DNA of 64,000 nucleotides from Companilactobacillus ginsenosidimutans (GCF_001050475.1 NZ_CP012034.1:2480001-2544000), one strand, 5' to 3'. Numbered from the stretch's first letter, positions 31,070 through 39,885 are shown. Notes: generated by a model not told the origin, from the sequence alone. A program made the numbers and translations.

Positions 31070-32038
31070 ATGACAGCTGAAACTATGGTAAACAATTTAT
31101 TGACCGAAGCATGTGCCAATCGAATTTCGGATATTTATTTTCTCCCTAGAAAAGATAGTTACGTTATTGAAGCAAAAAACAGTATCACTACTTATACCGT
31201 TGCTGAAATGAGCTATGATGAGACATTTTCAATCATGAATTTTTTAAAATTTAATAGTGGACTGGACATTTCAGAACGCCGACGAGCACAAAAGGGTTCG
31301 TTTAGTTACGTTTATCAAAATGGGGATGTGCATATACGAATTTCGTCAGTCGGTGACTTTCTTAATAGAGAGTCACTAGTAATTCGTTTAATTTATCCTC
31401 AAGAAAATGTGACTGAAACAGATGTCGATCTATTAAATTTTTTACTACCGAAAGCTAATCAAAAAGGAATGATGATTTTCTCAGGTCCGATGGGCTCGGG
31501 AAAAACTTCGTTGATGTACACCTTGGCGAGAAGCATCGGCCGCAATAAAAAGGTTATGTGTATTGAAGATCCAATTGAAATTGTTGAAGAAGAATTTCTC
31601 CAGCTTCAAGTTAATTTGGAAGCGGGGATGACGTATGAAGAGTTAATTAAAACTAGTCTTCGCCATCGCCCTGAACTATTGATTATCGGTGAAATTCGAG
31701 ATGCACAAACAGCTCAACAAGCTGTTCAAGCGGCGCTTTGCGGATACACAGTTTTTACAACGATTCACGGTAAGTCAAAATATTCAGTAGTTCAGCGTTT
31801 GGAACAATTTGGAGTTACTAAGTTTGAGATTCAAAATGCCGTTAATCTTATTTCCTATCAAAGATTAATTCCGTCACGACAACGACTGGAATTGTTCACA
31901 GATTTCTTGGAAAACGAAGATATTGTTGAATATCTTCAAAATGGCAATCAAGACTTGAATTGGAGAAATATGTTAACTCATGCGAAACAATGTGGAATCA
32001 TCGAAACACAAGTTTTTGAAGAATTCGTCGGCGGATAA
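31070..32038 (+). CDS. comGA: Competence pilus assembly ATPase ComGA
   Basis: A cytoplasmic PilB/GspE-type ATPase that drives assembly of the DNA-uptake pseudopilus. The 322-residue protein has Walker A GPMGSGKTS, an aspartate box CIEDPIE, Walker B LLIIGEIRDAQTA and the histidine box TTIHGK. AAGGAGGTG precedes the ATG. It is first of seven comG genes, all in the same direction and overlapping or nearly so. Confidence 0.95.
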   Translation: MTAETMVNNLLTEACANRISDIYFLPRKDSYVIEAKNSITTYTVAEMSYDETFSIMNFLKFNSGLDISERRRAQKGSFSYVYQNGDVHIRISSVGDFLNRESLVIRLIYPQENVTETDVDLLNFLLPKANQKGMMIFSGPMGSGKTSLMYTLARSIGRNKKVMCIEDPIEIVEEEFLQLQVNLEAGMTYEELIKTSLRHRPELLIIGEIRDAQTAQQAVQAALCGYTVFTTIHGKSKYSVVQRLEQFGVTKFEIQNAVNLISYQRLIPSRQRLELFTDFLENEDIVEYLQNGNQDLNWRNMLTHAKQCGIIETQVFEEFVGG

Positions 32039-32042
32039 AAAG

Positions 32043-33017
32043 ATGAGTTGTAAAGAGCAGGCAGAATTTTTGTTGCTCATTGGTAAGCTGATGAAGAATG
32101 GCTTTTCGTTAAATCAATCAATTAAATGTCTGATGTATCTTGATAAAGACAACAAAGTATTTGCCAATATTTATCATGATTTACAAGACGGCATTATGCT
32201 CTCGACAGCTTTGAAACATTTAAACTTGCCAGCAGTCGTCCAAAATCAACTGGTAATTTCTCAGATGAATGGCGGAATCCAACAAACAGTAATTCAGTGC
32301 GGGAATATTTTAAAATCTAAAGCTAAACAACAAACCAAGTTACGAGAATTATTAATGTATCCGATGTTTATCATGGGATTCCTCACCGTTATGATTATCG
32401 GAATGAAAGTTATTATTTTACCTCAATTGCAGAGTAGTGCAGGTGGAGCAAACTTAGATTTGGTATTTCAATTTGCAGGGATTGGGTTGATTTTCGCAGT
32501 GGTCGGATTGATTGCAGGTTCCATTTACCTAAGACGCTTGAGTGAATATGATCGAGCTAAAATTCTGGTTAAGCTCCCAATCATTAACCAGAGTTATTTG
32601 CATTTTTATCAATTCACAATTTTACAAGGATGGGGACTGCAATTTTCCAAAGGGATGGACTTACATCAAATTTGTTTGAGTAATCAAATATTCTCGGAAG
32701 GCTCGATTCAAAATGTGCTTGCGAAGAAAATTTTGGATTGTATGAAAAATGGTGATTCTTTGGAAAAAGTAATCGACAAGGAATTATTATTGCCTAACGA
32801 ATTAAACATGATTTTCTGTTGTGGGGGTGGAATCGGTGAGATGGCATCAGACATCTTATTGATATCGGAATTAAAGTACGAATCCACTCAGACCTCAATC
32901 AAAAAATTATTGAATCTAGTCCAACCAGTATTATTTGGAATCATTGCCATCTTCATCCTAGTAGCATACTTAATGATTTTACTTCCAGTTTACGGAATGA
33001 TGAAAGGAATGAATTGA
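32043..33017 (+). CDS. comGB: Competence pilus inner-membrane platform protein ComGB
   Basis: A PilC/GspF-type platform protein of 324 residues. Two GspF domains are visible, with hydrophobic segments near residues 110-130, 145-170 and 295-320. ATG 32043, four bases after the comGA stop, gives a typical opening MSCKEQAEFLLLIGKLMKNG. A longer frame reaching back to 31980 overlaps comGA without a ribosome site. Confidence 0.92.
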   Translation: MSCKEQAEFLLLIGKLMKNGFSLNQSIKCLMYLDKDNKVFANIYHDLQDGIMLSTALKHLNLPAVVQNQLVISQMNGGIQQTVIQCGNILKSKAKQQTKLRELLMYPMFIMGFLTVMIIGMKVIILPQLQSSAGGANLDLVFQFAGIGLIFAVVGLIAGSIYLRRLSEYDRAKILVKLPIINQSYLHFYQFTILQGWGLQFSKGMDLHQICLSNQIFSEGSIQNVLAKKILDCMKNGDSLEKVIDKELLLPNELNMIFCCGGGIGEMASDILLISELKYESTQTSIKKLLNLVQPVLFGIIAIFILVAYLMILLPVYGMMKGMN

Positions 33018-33018
33018 A

Positions 33019-33339
33019 ATGACAAAACGAAAAAGAAAAGGTTTCACCCTAATTGAAATGGTAATCGTAATGTTTATTATTTCAGTGTTACTAATGCTTG
33101 TGATTCCTAATGTAGTTGAACAAAGAAATAACGCAGAGAAACATTCTGCAGATGCATTTATCAGAACAGTTCAAACAGTTGTTGACATGGATTCTTATGG
33201 CGAAACTCCGATAACCACTCAGTCTGCATTACTGGATAAACTTACAAAGGATCAAAAAGAGCGATTCCAAAAATTGAATTTGATTTATGATACGACTTCT
33301 CGAACAGTAAAGGTCGATTCAAATGGAGCAAAACACTAA
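33019..33339 (+). CDS. comGC: Major competence pseudopilin ComGC
   Basis: The main subunit of the DNA-uptake pilus, 106 residues. A basic leader MTKRKRKG precedes the prepilin cleavage motif G-FTLIE, then a hydrophobic N-terminal helix. Cleavage and N-methylation would be by ComC, which is not in the window. It follows comGB by one base and overlaps comGD by 17 bases. Confidence 0.95.
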   Translation: MTKRKRKGFTLIEMVIVMFIISVLLMLVIPNVVEQRNNAEKHSADAFIRTVQTVVDMDSYGETPITTQSALLDKLTKDQKERFQKLNLIYDTTSRTVKVDSNGAKH

Positions 33340-33748
33340 ACGTAGAGGCTTTACTTTAGTTGAAGCTGCATTAACATTGCTTATCTTCTGTTCATTAGTC
33401 CTAATTGGAACTTTACAAGTCAAGAACTACCAGGAATCTACTGAAGAAAAATTGGCTTTAAAAAGTTTTGAAGATGACTGGAAGAACGCTTTAAATGAAG
33501 GTTATCTTCGAAATTACAATGTAATTGTTGATGTGCTTGATGACCGAGTTATCTTCATCCGAGATGGCAATCGACATGATGTTCTACTTCCCAAAACACT
33601 TTCACCTACTAAGCAATTAGCAATAAATGTTTCTAGATCTGGTGAAACTCGTCCTAAAACAATCGAATTTAAATCAACCAAATCACATAAAATTTACACT
33701 TATACAATTCAGTTGAACTGGGGGCTGTTACTTGAGAAGGCAACGTAA
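33323..33748 (+). CDS. comGD: Minor competence pseudopilin ComGD
   Basis: A 141-residue prepilin-like protein: leader MEQNTKRRG, cleavage motif G-FTLVEAAL, one hydrophobic helix, then a soluble domain. Start ATG 33323 lies inside the end of comGC. Position and length fit ComGD. Confidence 0.88.
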   Translation: MEQNTKRRGFTLVEAALTLLIFCSLVLIGTLQVKNYQESTEEKLALKSFEDDWKNALNEGYLRNYNVIVDVLDDRVIFIRDGNRHDVLLPKTLSPTKQLAINVSRSGETRPKTIEFKSTKSHKIYTYTIQLNWGLLLEKAT

Positions 33749-34016
33749 AGGATTTTTGCTGATAGAGTCATTAATGGCTTTGGCAATTGCACTTTTGATT
33801 GTGACGACAATGACAGTCACAGTTACAGCTGAATTTGAAAAGCTTAGAGATTTAGAAGCAAAGACTACCTCCCATAAGTTGATGCTTCAACGTTTAACAA
33901 ACACTGATCTGCCCAATCAGGTGACTATTAATGGAAAGAGATATTCTATTCAACAAAATTCACACAACATCAAAATCCTTAATCAAAAAAATAAATCATT
34001 TGAACTCAAATGGTAA
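33732..34016 (+). CDS. comGE: Minor competence pseudopilin ComGE
   Basis: A 94-residue protein starting at TTG 33732, seven bases after GGGGG. The leader MRRQRKG is followed by the prepilin-like FLLIESLMALAIALLI helix. It overlaps the end of comGD by 17 bases. Assignment as ComGE rests mainly on order and prepilin features. Confidence 0.8.
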   Translation: MRRQRKGFLLIESLMALAIALLIVTTMTVTVTAEFEKLRDLEAKTTSHKLMLQRLTNTDLPNQVTINGKRYSIQQNSHNIKILNQKNKSFELKW

Positions 34017-34488
34017 GAAACGTGCTGGTTTCTTATTAAGTGAAGCGTTATTGGCACTATTCGTCACCTCCCTAACAGTAGGAGTCATTAACGGTTGCTT
34101 GACATTATCCCACAAAGCAATGGAACTTAATGCCAGTGAAAATATCCGGATGCACGTTGTTCAAGAAAAACTAGAAGATTATTTTCGGGGTCAAAATTTT
34201 GAGTCGAAAAATATTCATCCTGATAGTTTAGATTTTGATAGAATTGTTAAATCTAAAAATATGATTAAGCACAAAACTCTTCAGTTGGATTCAAAACGCA
34301 TCTACCTGCTGCGGCTATTTGATACTGACGGGGGATTTGAACCAATCCTTGATCACGTTCAAAAGATTAGATTTAACAAACTTAGTTCTTCAATTCGAAT
34401 CTTGATTAAACTTACGAACGGAAAAGAAACGGAAATATATTTACATGAAATTACTTTCGACAAAAAGGTCAGCAACAATACTACTTAA
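33931..34488 (+). CDS. comGF: Minor competence pseudopilin ComGF
   Basis: A prepilin-like protein with the motif KKRAG-FLLSEALLALFV. Two starts are possible. ATG 33931 has AGGTGA 6 bases upstream but gives an unusually long 33-residue leader and an 86-base overlap with comGE. TTG 34000 gives a normal leader and would be coupled to the comGE stop, but has no ribosome site. I list the ATG with that caveat. The soluble part contains segments such as FRGQNFESKNIHPDS typical of ComGF. Confidence 0.8.
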   Translation: MERDILFNKIHTTSKSLIKKINHLNSNGKKRAGFLLSEALLALFVTSLTVGVINGCLTLSHKAMELNASENIRMHVVQEKLEDYFRGQNFESKNIHPDSLDFDRIVKSKNMIKHKTLQLDSKRIYLLRLFDTDGGFEPILDHVQKIRFNKLSSSIRILIKLTNGKETEIYLHEITFDKKVSNNTT

Positions 34489-34657
34489 CGCGATATTAAT
34501 TTTCACAATATCTATGATTGTTATTTTATATACGACCCAAAGATTCGACGAGAGTTTGAAGAACTACATATTGCTAGATCAAAGATATCAAAAGGAAATA
34601 CGTAGTAAATTGAATAATTCTTCGACAATTAAATTTTTGGAACATGAAAACGCTTGA
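34445..34657 (+). CDS. comGG: ComGG-like competence protein
   Basis: A 70-residue protein with one hydrophobic segment (about 10-30) and a charged helical remainder. It overlaps comGF by 44 bases and ends the comG operon. ComGG proteins are very divergent and small; the name rests on position and topology. It is shorter than Bacillus ComGG (about 120 residues). Confidence 0.65.
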   Translation: MKLLSTKRSATILLNAILIFTISMIVILYTTQRFDESLKNYILLDQRYQKEIRSKLNNSSTIKFLEHENA

Positions 34658-34711
34658 ATAATGTGAAAATCAACGTTAAAATTTTAATATCATGTGCAAA
34701 GAGGTTTTTTA

Positions 34712-35731
34712 ATGGCAGAAGAAAATGAAATGCAGAATTACTATGAATTAATGAATCAGGCCTCAACTTTGCTTCAAAAATCGTTGGGAAGTAGTTACAC
34801 AGATTCATTAGCTGAAACATTGACTAATCTTGCGGATGGTAAGGTGTATGTCGAAAATGGCGCACCTGATGCAGAAACTGTTGCAAAACTTGAAAGCTTA
34901 TATTCACAAATTAAAGAAATTAGTCTTACTCAAGTACAATTGAAGCAAGCTATTTCGGTGAATATTATTCAAGCACAACGCCAAGATAAAGTTGAAGTTA
35001 ATAAGTTGATGACTCCAGATGCAATTGGCTTGTTGACTAGTTTGATTGCTTTTGAAATCTTTTCTTCGATGAAGAAAAGTAAAATCAATTTAGTTGATCC
35101 TACTGTTGGGACTGGTAACTTGTTAATTGAATTCATCGAACAAATGCAAATGGCCGGTGATTTTGAGTTTAATGTTGCTGGAATTGACAATGATGAAACT
35201 CTCCTGGGATTAGCCAAGTCTTTCTCAGAAGTTATGAATTTGAATTTGGATGCATATCATCAGGATGGAATTGCCGAGTGGGATATCACTGATATCGATT
35301 TAGCGATTGCTGATTTACCAGTTGGATATTATCCGATTGACGATAATGCTGCTAAGTTTAAAACAAAGGCTGAAGAAGGACACTCATATGCTCATCATTT
35401 GTTGATTGAACAAACAATGAACAATTTGAATGATGGCGGTTTAGGAATATTTATTGTTCCTTCAGCCATTTTCCAAACTGACCAAGCTAAAAAGTTGTCA
35501 GAATGGATGGTCTCAAATGTTTATCTTCAAGCAGTTCTAGACTTGCCATCAAACTTATTTGCTTCAAAAGAAGCTCAAAAGGCAATTGTTATTTTACAGA
35601 AACACGGTGGCAATTCAGAACAAGCGAGTGATGTTTTGATGGGAACAATTCCCGAAACAAATAATGTTAAAGATTTTGAAGAATTTAGGAATCAAGTACA
35701 AGAATGGGCAAGAAATAACTTCAAAGGATAG
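34712..35731 (+). CDS. N6-adenine-type methyltransferase domain protein (YtxK-like)
   Basis: A 339-residue protein with an N-terminal helical region and a Rossmann methyltransferase domain. The SAM motif is VDPTVGTGNLLIEF, and the usual NPPY is replaced by ADLPVGYYP (motif IV). ATG 34712 follows AGAGG; an upstream GTG 34694 lies before that site. It lies between comGG and ackA, the conserved comG-ytxK-ackA order of Bacillus and lactobacilli. No restriction gene is adjacent, and DNA methylation activity is unproven for this subgroup. Confidence 0.85.
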   Translation: MAEENEMQNYYELMNQASTLLQKSLGSSYTDSLAETLTNLADGKVYVENGAPDAETVAKLESLYSQIKEISLTQVQLKQAISVNIIQAQRQDKVEVNKLMTPDAIGLLTSLIAFEIFSSMKKSKINLVDPTVGTGNLLIEFIEQMQMAGDFEFNVAGIDNDETLLGLAKSFSEVMNLNLDAYHQDGIAEWDITDIDLAIADLPVGYYPIDDNAAKFKTKAEEGHSYAHHLLIEQTMNNLNDGGLGIFIVPSAIFQTDQAKKLSEWMVSNVYLQAVLDLPSNLFASKEAQKAIVILQKHGGNSEQASDVLMGTIPETNNVKDFEEFRNQVQEWARNNFKG

Positions 35732-35739
35732 GTGTAAAG

Positions 35740-36927
35740 ATGTCGAAGGTTATCGCAGTAAACTCAGGAAGTTCAACTCTAAAATGGAAATTGTATTCAG
35801 TTCCTGACGAAACAGTCATTGCTTCAGGAATGGTTGATCGTCTAGGACTTTCTGATTCAATTTTTAAAGTAAAATATAATGGTGAAAAGACTAGTGAAAC
35901 AGGTGATATTCCTGATCACAAGACAGCCGTAACGAAAATGCTTAAAAAGCTTTTGGAACTTAATATTATTAAAGATTATTCGGAAATTACCGGTGTTGGT
36001 CATCGTGTAGTTGCCGGTGGGAATATCTTTAAAGATTCTGCAGTCGTAACTCCAAAAGTTCTCCAACAAATTAAAGACTTAGCTGAATTTGCTCCATTGC
36101 ATAATCCTGGACAAGCCTATGGTATTGAAGCCTTTCAAGAAATTCTACCCGATGTACCACAAGTAGCAGTTTTCGATACATCATTCCATCAAACAATGGA
36201 TCCTGTTAATTACCTATATAGTGTTCCTTATGAATACTATGAAAAATATGGTGTACGTAAATTTGGTGCCCATGGTACTAGTCACAGATTCGTATCTGCT
36301 CGTGCTGCTGAATTTCTTGGCAAACCACTAGAAGATTTAAAACTTATTTCACTTCACCTTGGAAGTGGTGCATCAATTGACGCCATTAAAGGTGGTAAAT
36401 CAGTAGATACATCAATGGGATTCACTCCACTTGCTGGTATCACAATGAGTACTCGTTCAGGTGACCTTGATCCTTCATTGTTTGCTTACTTGATGAAGAA
36501 ACTCAAATTATCAGATCCACAAGATATGGTTGATATCTTGAATGAAAAATCAGGTTTACTTGGTATCTCTGGAGTTTCACCTGATATGCGTGACATCATT
36601 GCTACAAAGGATGAGAACAAACGCTCACAATTGGCTATCGATATTTTTGTTAACCGTATTGTTAAGTATGTTGGTTCATACATTGCCTTGATGAATGGTG
36701 TCGACGTAATTCTATTCACAGCCGGAATGGGTGAAGCAAACTCATGGATTCGTGAATTAATTATGAAACAATTCGCATACATGGGTGTTAAAGAAGATAA
36801 AGATGCCAACGAAAGTGGCAAAGGCATCCGCAAGATCAGTTCGGATGATTCATCAGTTGACGTATTAGTAGTTCCAACCGACGAAGAATTGATGATTGTT
36901 CGTGATGTATTGAGACTTACAAAATAA
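35740..36927 (+). CDS. ackA: Acetate kinase
   Basis: Converts acetyl phosphate and ADP to acetate and ATP; partner of Pta at 15261. The 395-residue protein begins VIAVNSGSSTLKWKLY, with GHRVVAGG, the FDTSFHQTM active-site region, GAHGTSHRFV and a C-terminal GMGEANSWIRE segment. It starts eight bases after the methyltransferase gene and ends before a strong terminator. Confidence 0.97.
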   Translation: MSKVIAVNSGSSTLKWKLYSVPDETVIASGMVDRLGLSDSIFKVKYNGEKTSETGDIPDHKTAVTKMLKKLLELNIIKDYSEITGVGHRVVAGGNIFKDSAVVTPKVLQQIKDLAEFAPLHNPGQAYGIEAFQEILPDVPQVAVFDTSFHQTMDPVNYLYSVPYEYYEKYGVRKFGAHGTSHRFVSARAAEFLGKPLEDLKLISLHLGSGASIDAIKGGKSVDTSMGFTPLAGITMSTRSGDLDPSLFAYLMKKLKLSDPQDMVDILNEKSGLLGISGVSPDMRDIIATKDENKRSQLAIDIFVNRIVKYVGSYIALMNGVDVILFTAGMGEANSWIRELIMKQFAYMGVKEDKDANESGKGIRKISSDDSSVDVLVVPTDEELMIVRDVLRLTK

Positions 36928-36934
36928 TTTTCGA

Positions 36935-36963
36935 GAATCCAGTTAATTCTGGATTCTTTTTTT
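36935..36963 (+). terminator. Intrinsic terminator after ackA
   Basis: Stem GAATCCAG/CTGGATTC with a 6-base loop, then seven or more T residues. Confidence 0.93.
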
Positions 36964-37192
36964 ATGCAAAAATTAGATAAGATTTTACTGTATTTAAAGT
37001 ATTTATCATCTGATAAACATCTAAATACGACCTTGTCCGACAATACTGAACTTTTATCTCAAATGTCATTTATCAAAAAATATAGTATATTTTTATTACT
37101 TTTCAATACAATTAATTATGAAACCCTTTACAATGGATACAAATATAGATATATTTAAGTCGTAAAGAGGTCTTCGAAAGGGAGGTTCCATA

Positions 37193-38869
37193 ATGACACG
37201 AAAAGCATATATGATCGGTACAGGTATTGGTAACTTAGCTGCCGGAATTTATTTAATTCGTGATGGTGGTTTTAAAGGCGATCAGATCACTATGATGGGT
37301 TTGGAAACACACGGTGCCAATGATGGTGCTGCTGCAGCTGACTATGCAAATGAATATAGTAATCAAGCACTATCTAACTCAAAAGGATTCTTAGCAAAAG
37401 GTGGACGTATGTTGAACGAAGAAACATACGAAAACTTATGGGATTTGATGCGTTCAGTACCTTCACTAGATAATCCAGGTCAAACAGTAACTGACGATAT
37501 ATTGAATTTTGACCACGCACATCCAACACATGATGTTGGCCGTTTAATTGATAGAAAAGGTCCAAGAATCAATCCAGGCAAAGACAATTATCGTCACATG
37601 CAATTCAATAATAAAGAACGTGCATTACTTTCTAAATTGATGTTAATGCCTGAAAAAGATGAAGAGAAACTCAACAATATTAGTATTGCTGAGTGGTTCC
37701 AAAGCTCACCACACTTCTGGTCAACAAACTTCTGGCACATGTGGCAAACAACATTTGCATTCAAACGTGCAAGTTCAGCTATGGAATTACGTCGTTACAT
37801 GAACCGTATGATTCTTGAATTTACAAGAATTAATACTTTGGAAGGTGTCACAAGAACGCCTTATAACCAATACGAAAGTTTGATTTTGCCAATGCGCAAA
37901 TACTTGGAAGATCGTGGAGTTACATTTATCGATAATCGAAAAGTAACTGATCTTGAATTCAAGGATACTGCATTACAAGATGAAATTATCGTTACCGGCA
38001 TCAAGTATGAAGAAGTCGATAATGACAATAAAGAAGGACACATTGACGTTGCCGAAAATGATATGGTCTTCGACACTAATGGTTCAATTACAGACAGTTC
38101 ATCAATTGGTAGCTGGGACAAACCAGTTGTCGAAAATATGGAATATGCACCAAGTGCAATGCTGTGGAAGAAAGCAGCCAGCAAGTTCTATTCATTAGGA
38201 CAACCTGACAAATTCTTCAACGACAGAACTCAAAGTGAATGGTACAGTTTCACAATTACAACTAATAACCATTTGCTATTGGAAAACATTGCTAGAATCA
38301 CACAACAACAACCAGGTAATGCGCTAAATACTTGGATTGACAGCACACCATTAATGTCAATCGTTGTACACCACCAACCACATTTCCACGCTCAAAAACC
38401 AAATGAAACAGTACTATGGGGCTACTTCATGTATCCACGTAGGAATGGTGACTTTGTTCAAAAACCAGTTATCGAAATGACAGGTGAAGAAGTTCTTGAT
38501 GAATTCTTAGGACAATTAGCATCAGTCGATCCAGCAAAAGACAATATCCGCAATCACATGGATGAAATTAAAAAGAGCATCGTCAACTGTATTCCAGTTT
38601 ACATGCCATATGCCAGTGCATTGTTCAATCAACGTGCAGTCGGAGATCGTCCAGATGTAGTTCCAAAGCACAGCAAGAACTTAGCATTCATCAGTCAATT
38701 CTGTGAGCAACCATTTGATATGGTATTTACAGAGCAGTATTCATATCGTGCAGCGCAAAGAGCCGTCTACACATTCTTAGGAATTCCTTTGACAGAAATG
38801 ACACCAATGCACCACTACGAAAAGGATCCAAAGATTATGGCTAAAGCCGCAAAGACAATGTTCCGTTAA
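37193..38869 (+). CDS. ohyA: Oleate hydratase (MCRA family)
   Basis: An FAD-dependent enzyme adding water to the cis-9 double bond of oleic or linoleic acid to give 10-hydroxy fatty acids. The 558-residue protein opens RKAYMIGTGIGNLAAGIYLI with the FAD Rossmann glycines. It has ETHGANDGAA, the GGRMLNEETYENLWDL segment of the active site, and a helical C-terminus. AAAGGGAGG precedes the ATG. In lactobacilli the family is linked to detoxification of free fatty acids (general knowledge). A 31-residue peptide gene follows. Confidence 0.95.
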   Translation: MTRKAYMIGTGIGNLAAGIYLIRDGGFKGDQITMMGLETHGANDGAAAADYANEYSNQALSNSKGFLAKGGRMLNEETYENLWDLMRSVPSLDNPGQTVTDDILNFDHAHPTHDVGRLIDRKGPRINPGKDNYRHMQFNNKERALLSKLMLMPEKDEEKLNNISIAEWFQSSPHFWSTNFWHMWQTTFAFKRASSAMELRRYMNRMILEFTRINTLEGVTRTPYNQYESLILPMRKYLEDRGVTFIDNRKVTDLEFKDTALQDEIIVTGIKYEEVDNDNKEGHIDVAENDMVFDTNGSITDSSSIGSWDKPVVENMEYAPSAMLWKKAASKFYSLGQPDKFFNDRTQSEWYSFTITTNNHLLLENIARITQQQPGNALNTWIDSTPLMSIVVHHQPHFHAQKPNETVLWGYFMYPRRNGDFVQKPVIEMTGEEVLDEFLGQLASVDPAKDNIRNHMDEIKKSIVNCIPVYMPYASALFNQRAVGDRPDVVPKHSKNLAFISQFCEQPFDMVFTEQYSYRAAQRAVYTFLGIPLTEMTPMHHYEKDPKIMAKAAKTMFR

Positions 38870-38900
38870 AAAAATCCAACTCCAAATGAGGTAAAACATT

Positions 38901-38996
38901 ATGAAAAAATTTCTAAAGTTTGTTTTTAAATTGACACTTTTGACTTCTGTTATCGGTGCAATAGTATTTTTCGGTGGTAAGAAGTTACTTGAGTAG
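38901..38996 (+). CDS. Small membrane peptide, 31 residues
   Basis: ATG 38901 to TAG 38996, with GAGG about 10 bases upstream. The peptide opens MKKFLKFVFKLTLLTSVIGA and continues with a short hydrophobic and glycine stretch to a KKLLE end: a basic N-terminus and one membrane helix. It follows ohyA by 31 bases and is probably co-transcribed. Its 3' half overlaps the outer stem of repeat element C, so the composition may reflect that stem in part. Function unknown. Confidence 0.5.
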   Translation: MKKFLKFVFKLTLLTSVIGAIVFFGGKKLLE

Positions 38997-39279
38997 GTTT
39001 GTATTGTAAAAAACTGAATAGGTGTTAATGTGCCGATTCCGAAGTGAAATCGATTTTTGGGCTGGAACGCTGCCGGGACCGTTTGAAGCCATTTCATAGT
39101 TCGAAATGTCTCCAAAGCGACCCTTTCACTAAGCTGACTTTGTCAGCAAAGTGAAATCTGGCGGCTGAGCCCAAATCGATTTCACTTCTCCATCTGAATA
39201 GAACTTTGTTTTTACAATTTGTGTGAATTTAAAATTGGCGAGATAGATGTTCTGTTCTTTAGTATCGGATAATACTATT
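38960..39279 (+). repeat. Branched palindromic element, copy C
   Basis: Core 39041-39191: stem GAAGTGAAATCGATTT paired with AAATCGATTTCACTTC, then GGGCT-GGAAC (39064-39068) opposite TG-AGCCC (TG 39166-39167), and inner stem GCTGCC/GGCGGC. Arm one (about 39075-39123) has GAAGC (39085-39089) opposite TCTC (39109-39112). Arm two is TTTCACTAAGCTGAC paired with GTCAGCAAAGTGAAA. Outer, looser pairing (ATTGTAAAAA with TTTTTACAAT; AATAGTATT 38960 with AATACTATT ending 39279) extends it to about 320 bp. Confidence 0.8.
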
Positions 39280-39300
39280 TAAAAACCTAAATTCGTTCCA

Positions 39301-39346
39301 AAGACAAGATTGAGACAGTTTTCTGTTTTGAACTTGTCTTTTTTTG
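39301..39346 (+). terminator. Intrinsic terminator, probably of the ohyA unit
   Basis: Stem AAGACAAG/CTTGTCTT with an inner ACAG/CTGT helix, followed by seven T. Element C lies upstream of it, in what would be the 3' untranslated region of ohyA. Confidence 0.85.
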
Positions 39347-39389
39347 TCTAATTGTTCAGGTAAAAGGAAACATTAGACGCGAAAAGGGA

Positions 39390-39433
39390 AATAAGAGTCC
39401 TGAATTTGCATCAAAAAATTCAGAACTCTTATT
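39390..39433. repeat. Strong imperfect hairpin of unknown role
   Basis: AATAAGAGT-C-CTGAATT at 39390-39406 pairs with AATTCAG-A-ACTCTTATT ending at 39433, with one C/A mismatch. There is no good T tract on the plus strand. It may be a second terminator or a remnant element. Confidence 0.55.
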
Positions 39434-39576
39434 CTAAATAAATTGAAATGTAAAACACTACAATTGTCTAACCCAAAATTTTAGGAGCCCGCAAAATAGA
39501 CATTCAGCGTCAATGTCATAAACGGAGAGAACCAGGATTTACATACTTCGAATCCCGTGATTTATATGAAATATAG

Positions 39577-39793
39577 CCTGGAGGTGGAGTACTACGGGGA
39601 GCCAGCCGTGACATCCTTGATTGTTCGTTGGCGTAGCCAACAATAAAACTGTTGCGCACGAGCTTTAGCTCGTACGTTCATTTGTAAGTTGCGCCGGCGA
39701 AGTCCGGTGTTACAGCAAGGCAATTCTGAAGACCGCACTTTGGCTTCAGAATTCGCCCATGGCGTTCCGCCCCCGTAGTACGGAACCTCCAGG
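39577..39793 (-). repeat. Branched palindromic element, copy D
   Basis: Read on the minus strand: ends CCTGGAGGT/ACCTCCAGG, closing stem GTACTACGGGG/CCCCGTAGTAC, and GGAAC (plus 39764-39768) opposite TG (39603-39604). Arm one has GAAGCC (plus 39742-39747) opposite TCTTC (39728-39732). Its second arm is enlarged (about 39608-39719), with extra hairpins such as ACGAGC/GCTCGT and TTGTTGGC/GCCAACAA. It is closely related in sequence to copy E. Confidence 0.8.
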
Positions 39794-39831
39794 CGGCATT
39801 CCACCACCAACCAAAACGCACCGAATACAAT

Positions 39832-39864
39832 AAAAAAAATCCTCGTCACGGAGTGGCGGGGATT
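39832..39864 (-). terminator. Intrinsic terminator of nagB (minus strand)
   Basis: A 12-bp stem with two wobble pairs (39838-39849 with 39853-39864), loop GGA, and an A run on the plus strand that gives a T tract on the minus strand. Confidence 0.9.
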
Positions 39865-39885
39865 TTATCAGTTGAACTCTAATCT

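Larger units (their letters stand above)
38997..39885. other. 0.9-kb intergenic region between the ohyA unit and nagB
   Basis: No credible gene; an 85-codon minus-strand frame at 39592-39849 is an artefact of repeat D. It holds repeat element C (outer stem 38960-39279), a terminator (39301-39346), an unexplained strong hairpin (39390-39433), repeat element D (39577-39793) and the nagB terminator (39832-39864). Confidence 0.8.

Noticed and set aside
36964..37158. 64-codon plus-strand frame between ackA and ohyA
   Set aside because: It starts inside the ackA terminator T tract, has no ribosome site and an AT-driven composition.
39592..39849. 85-codon minus-strand open frame
   Set aside because: It lies across repeat element D and the nagB terminator, has low-complexity Arg/Cys-rich translation and no ribosome site.
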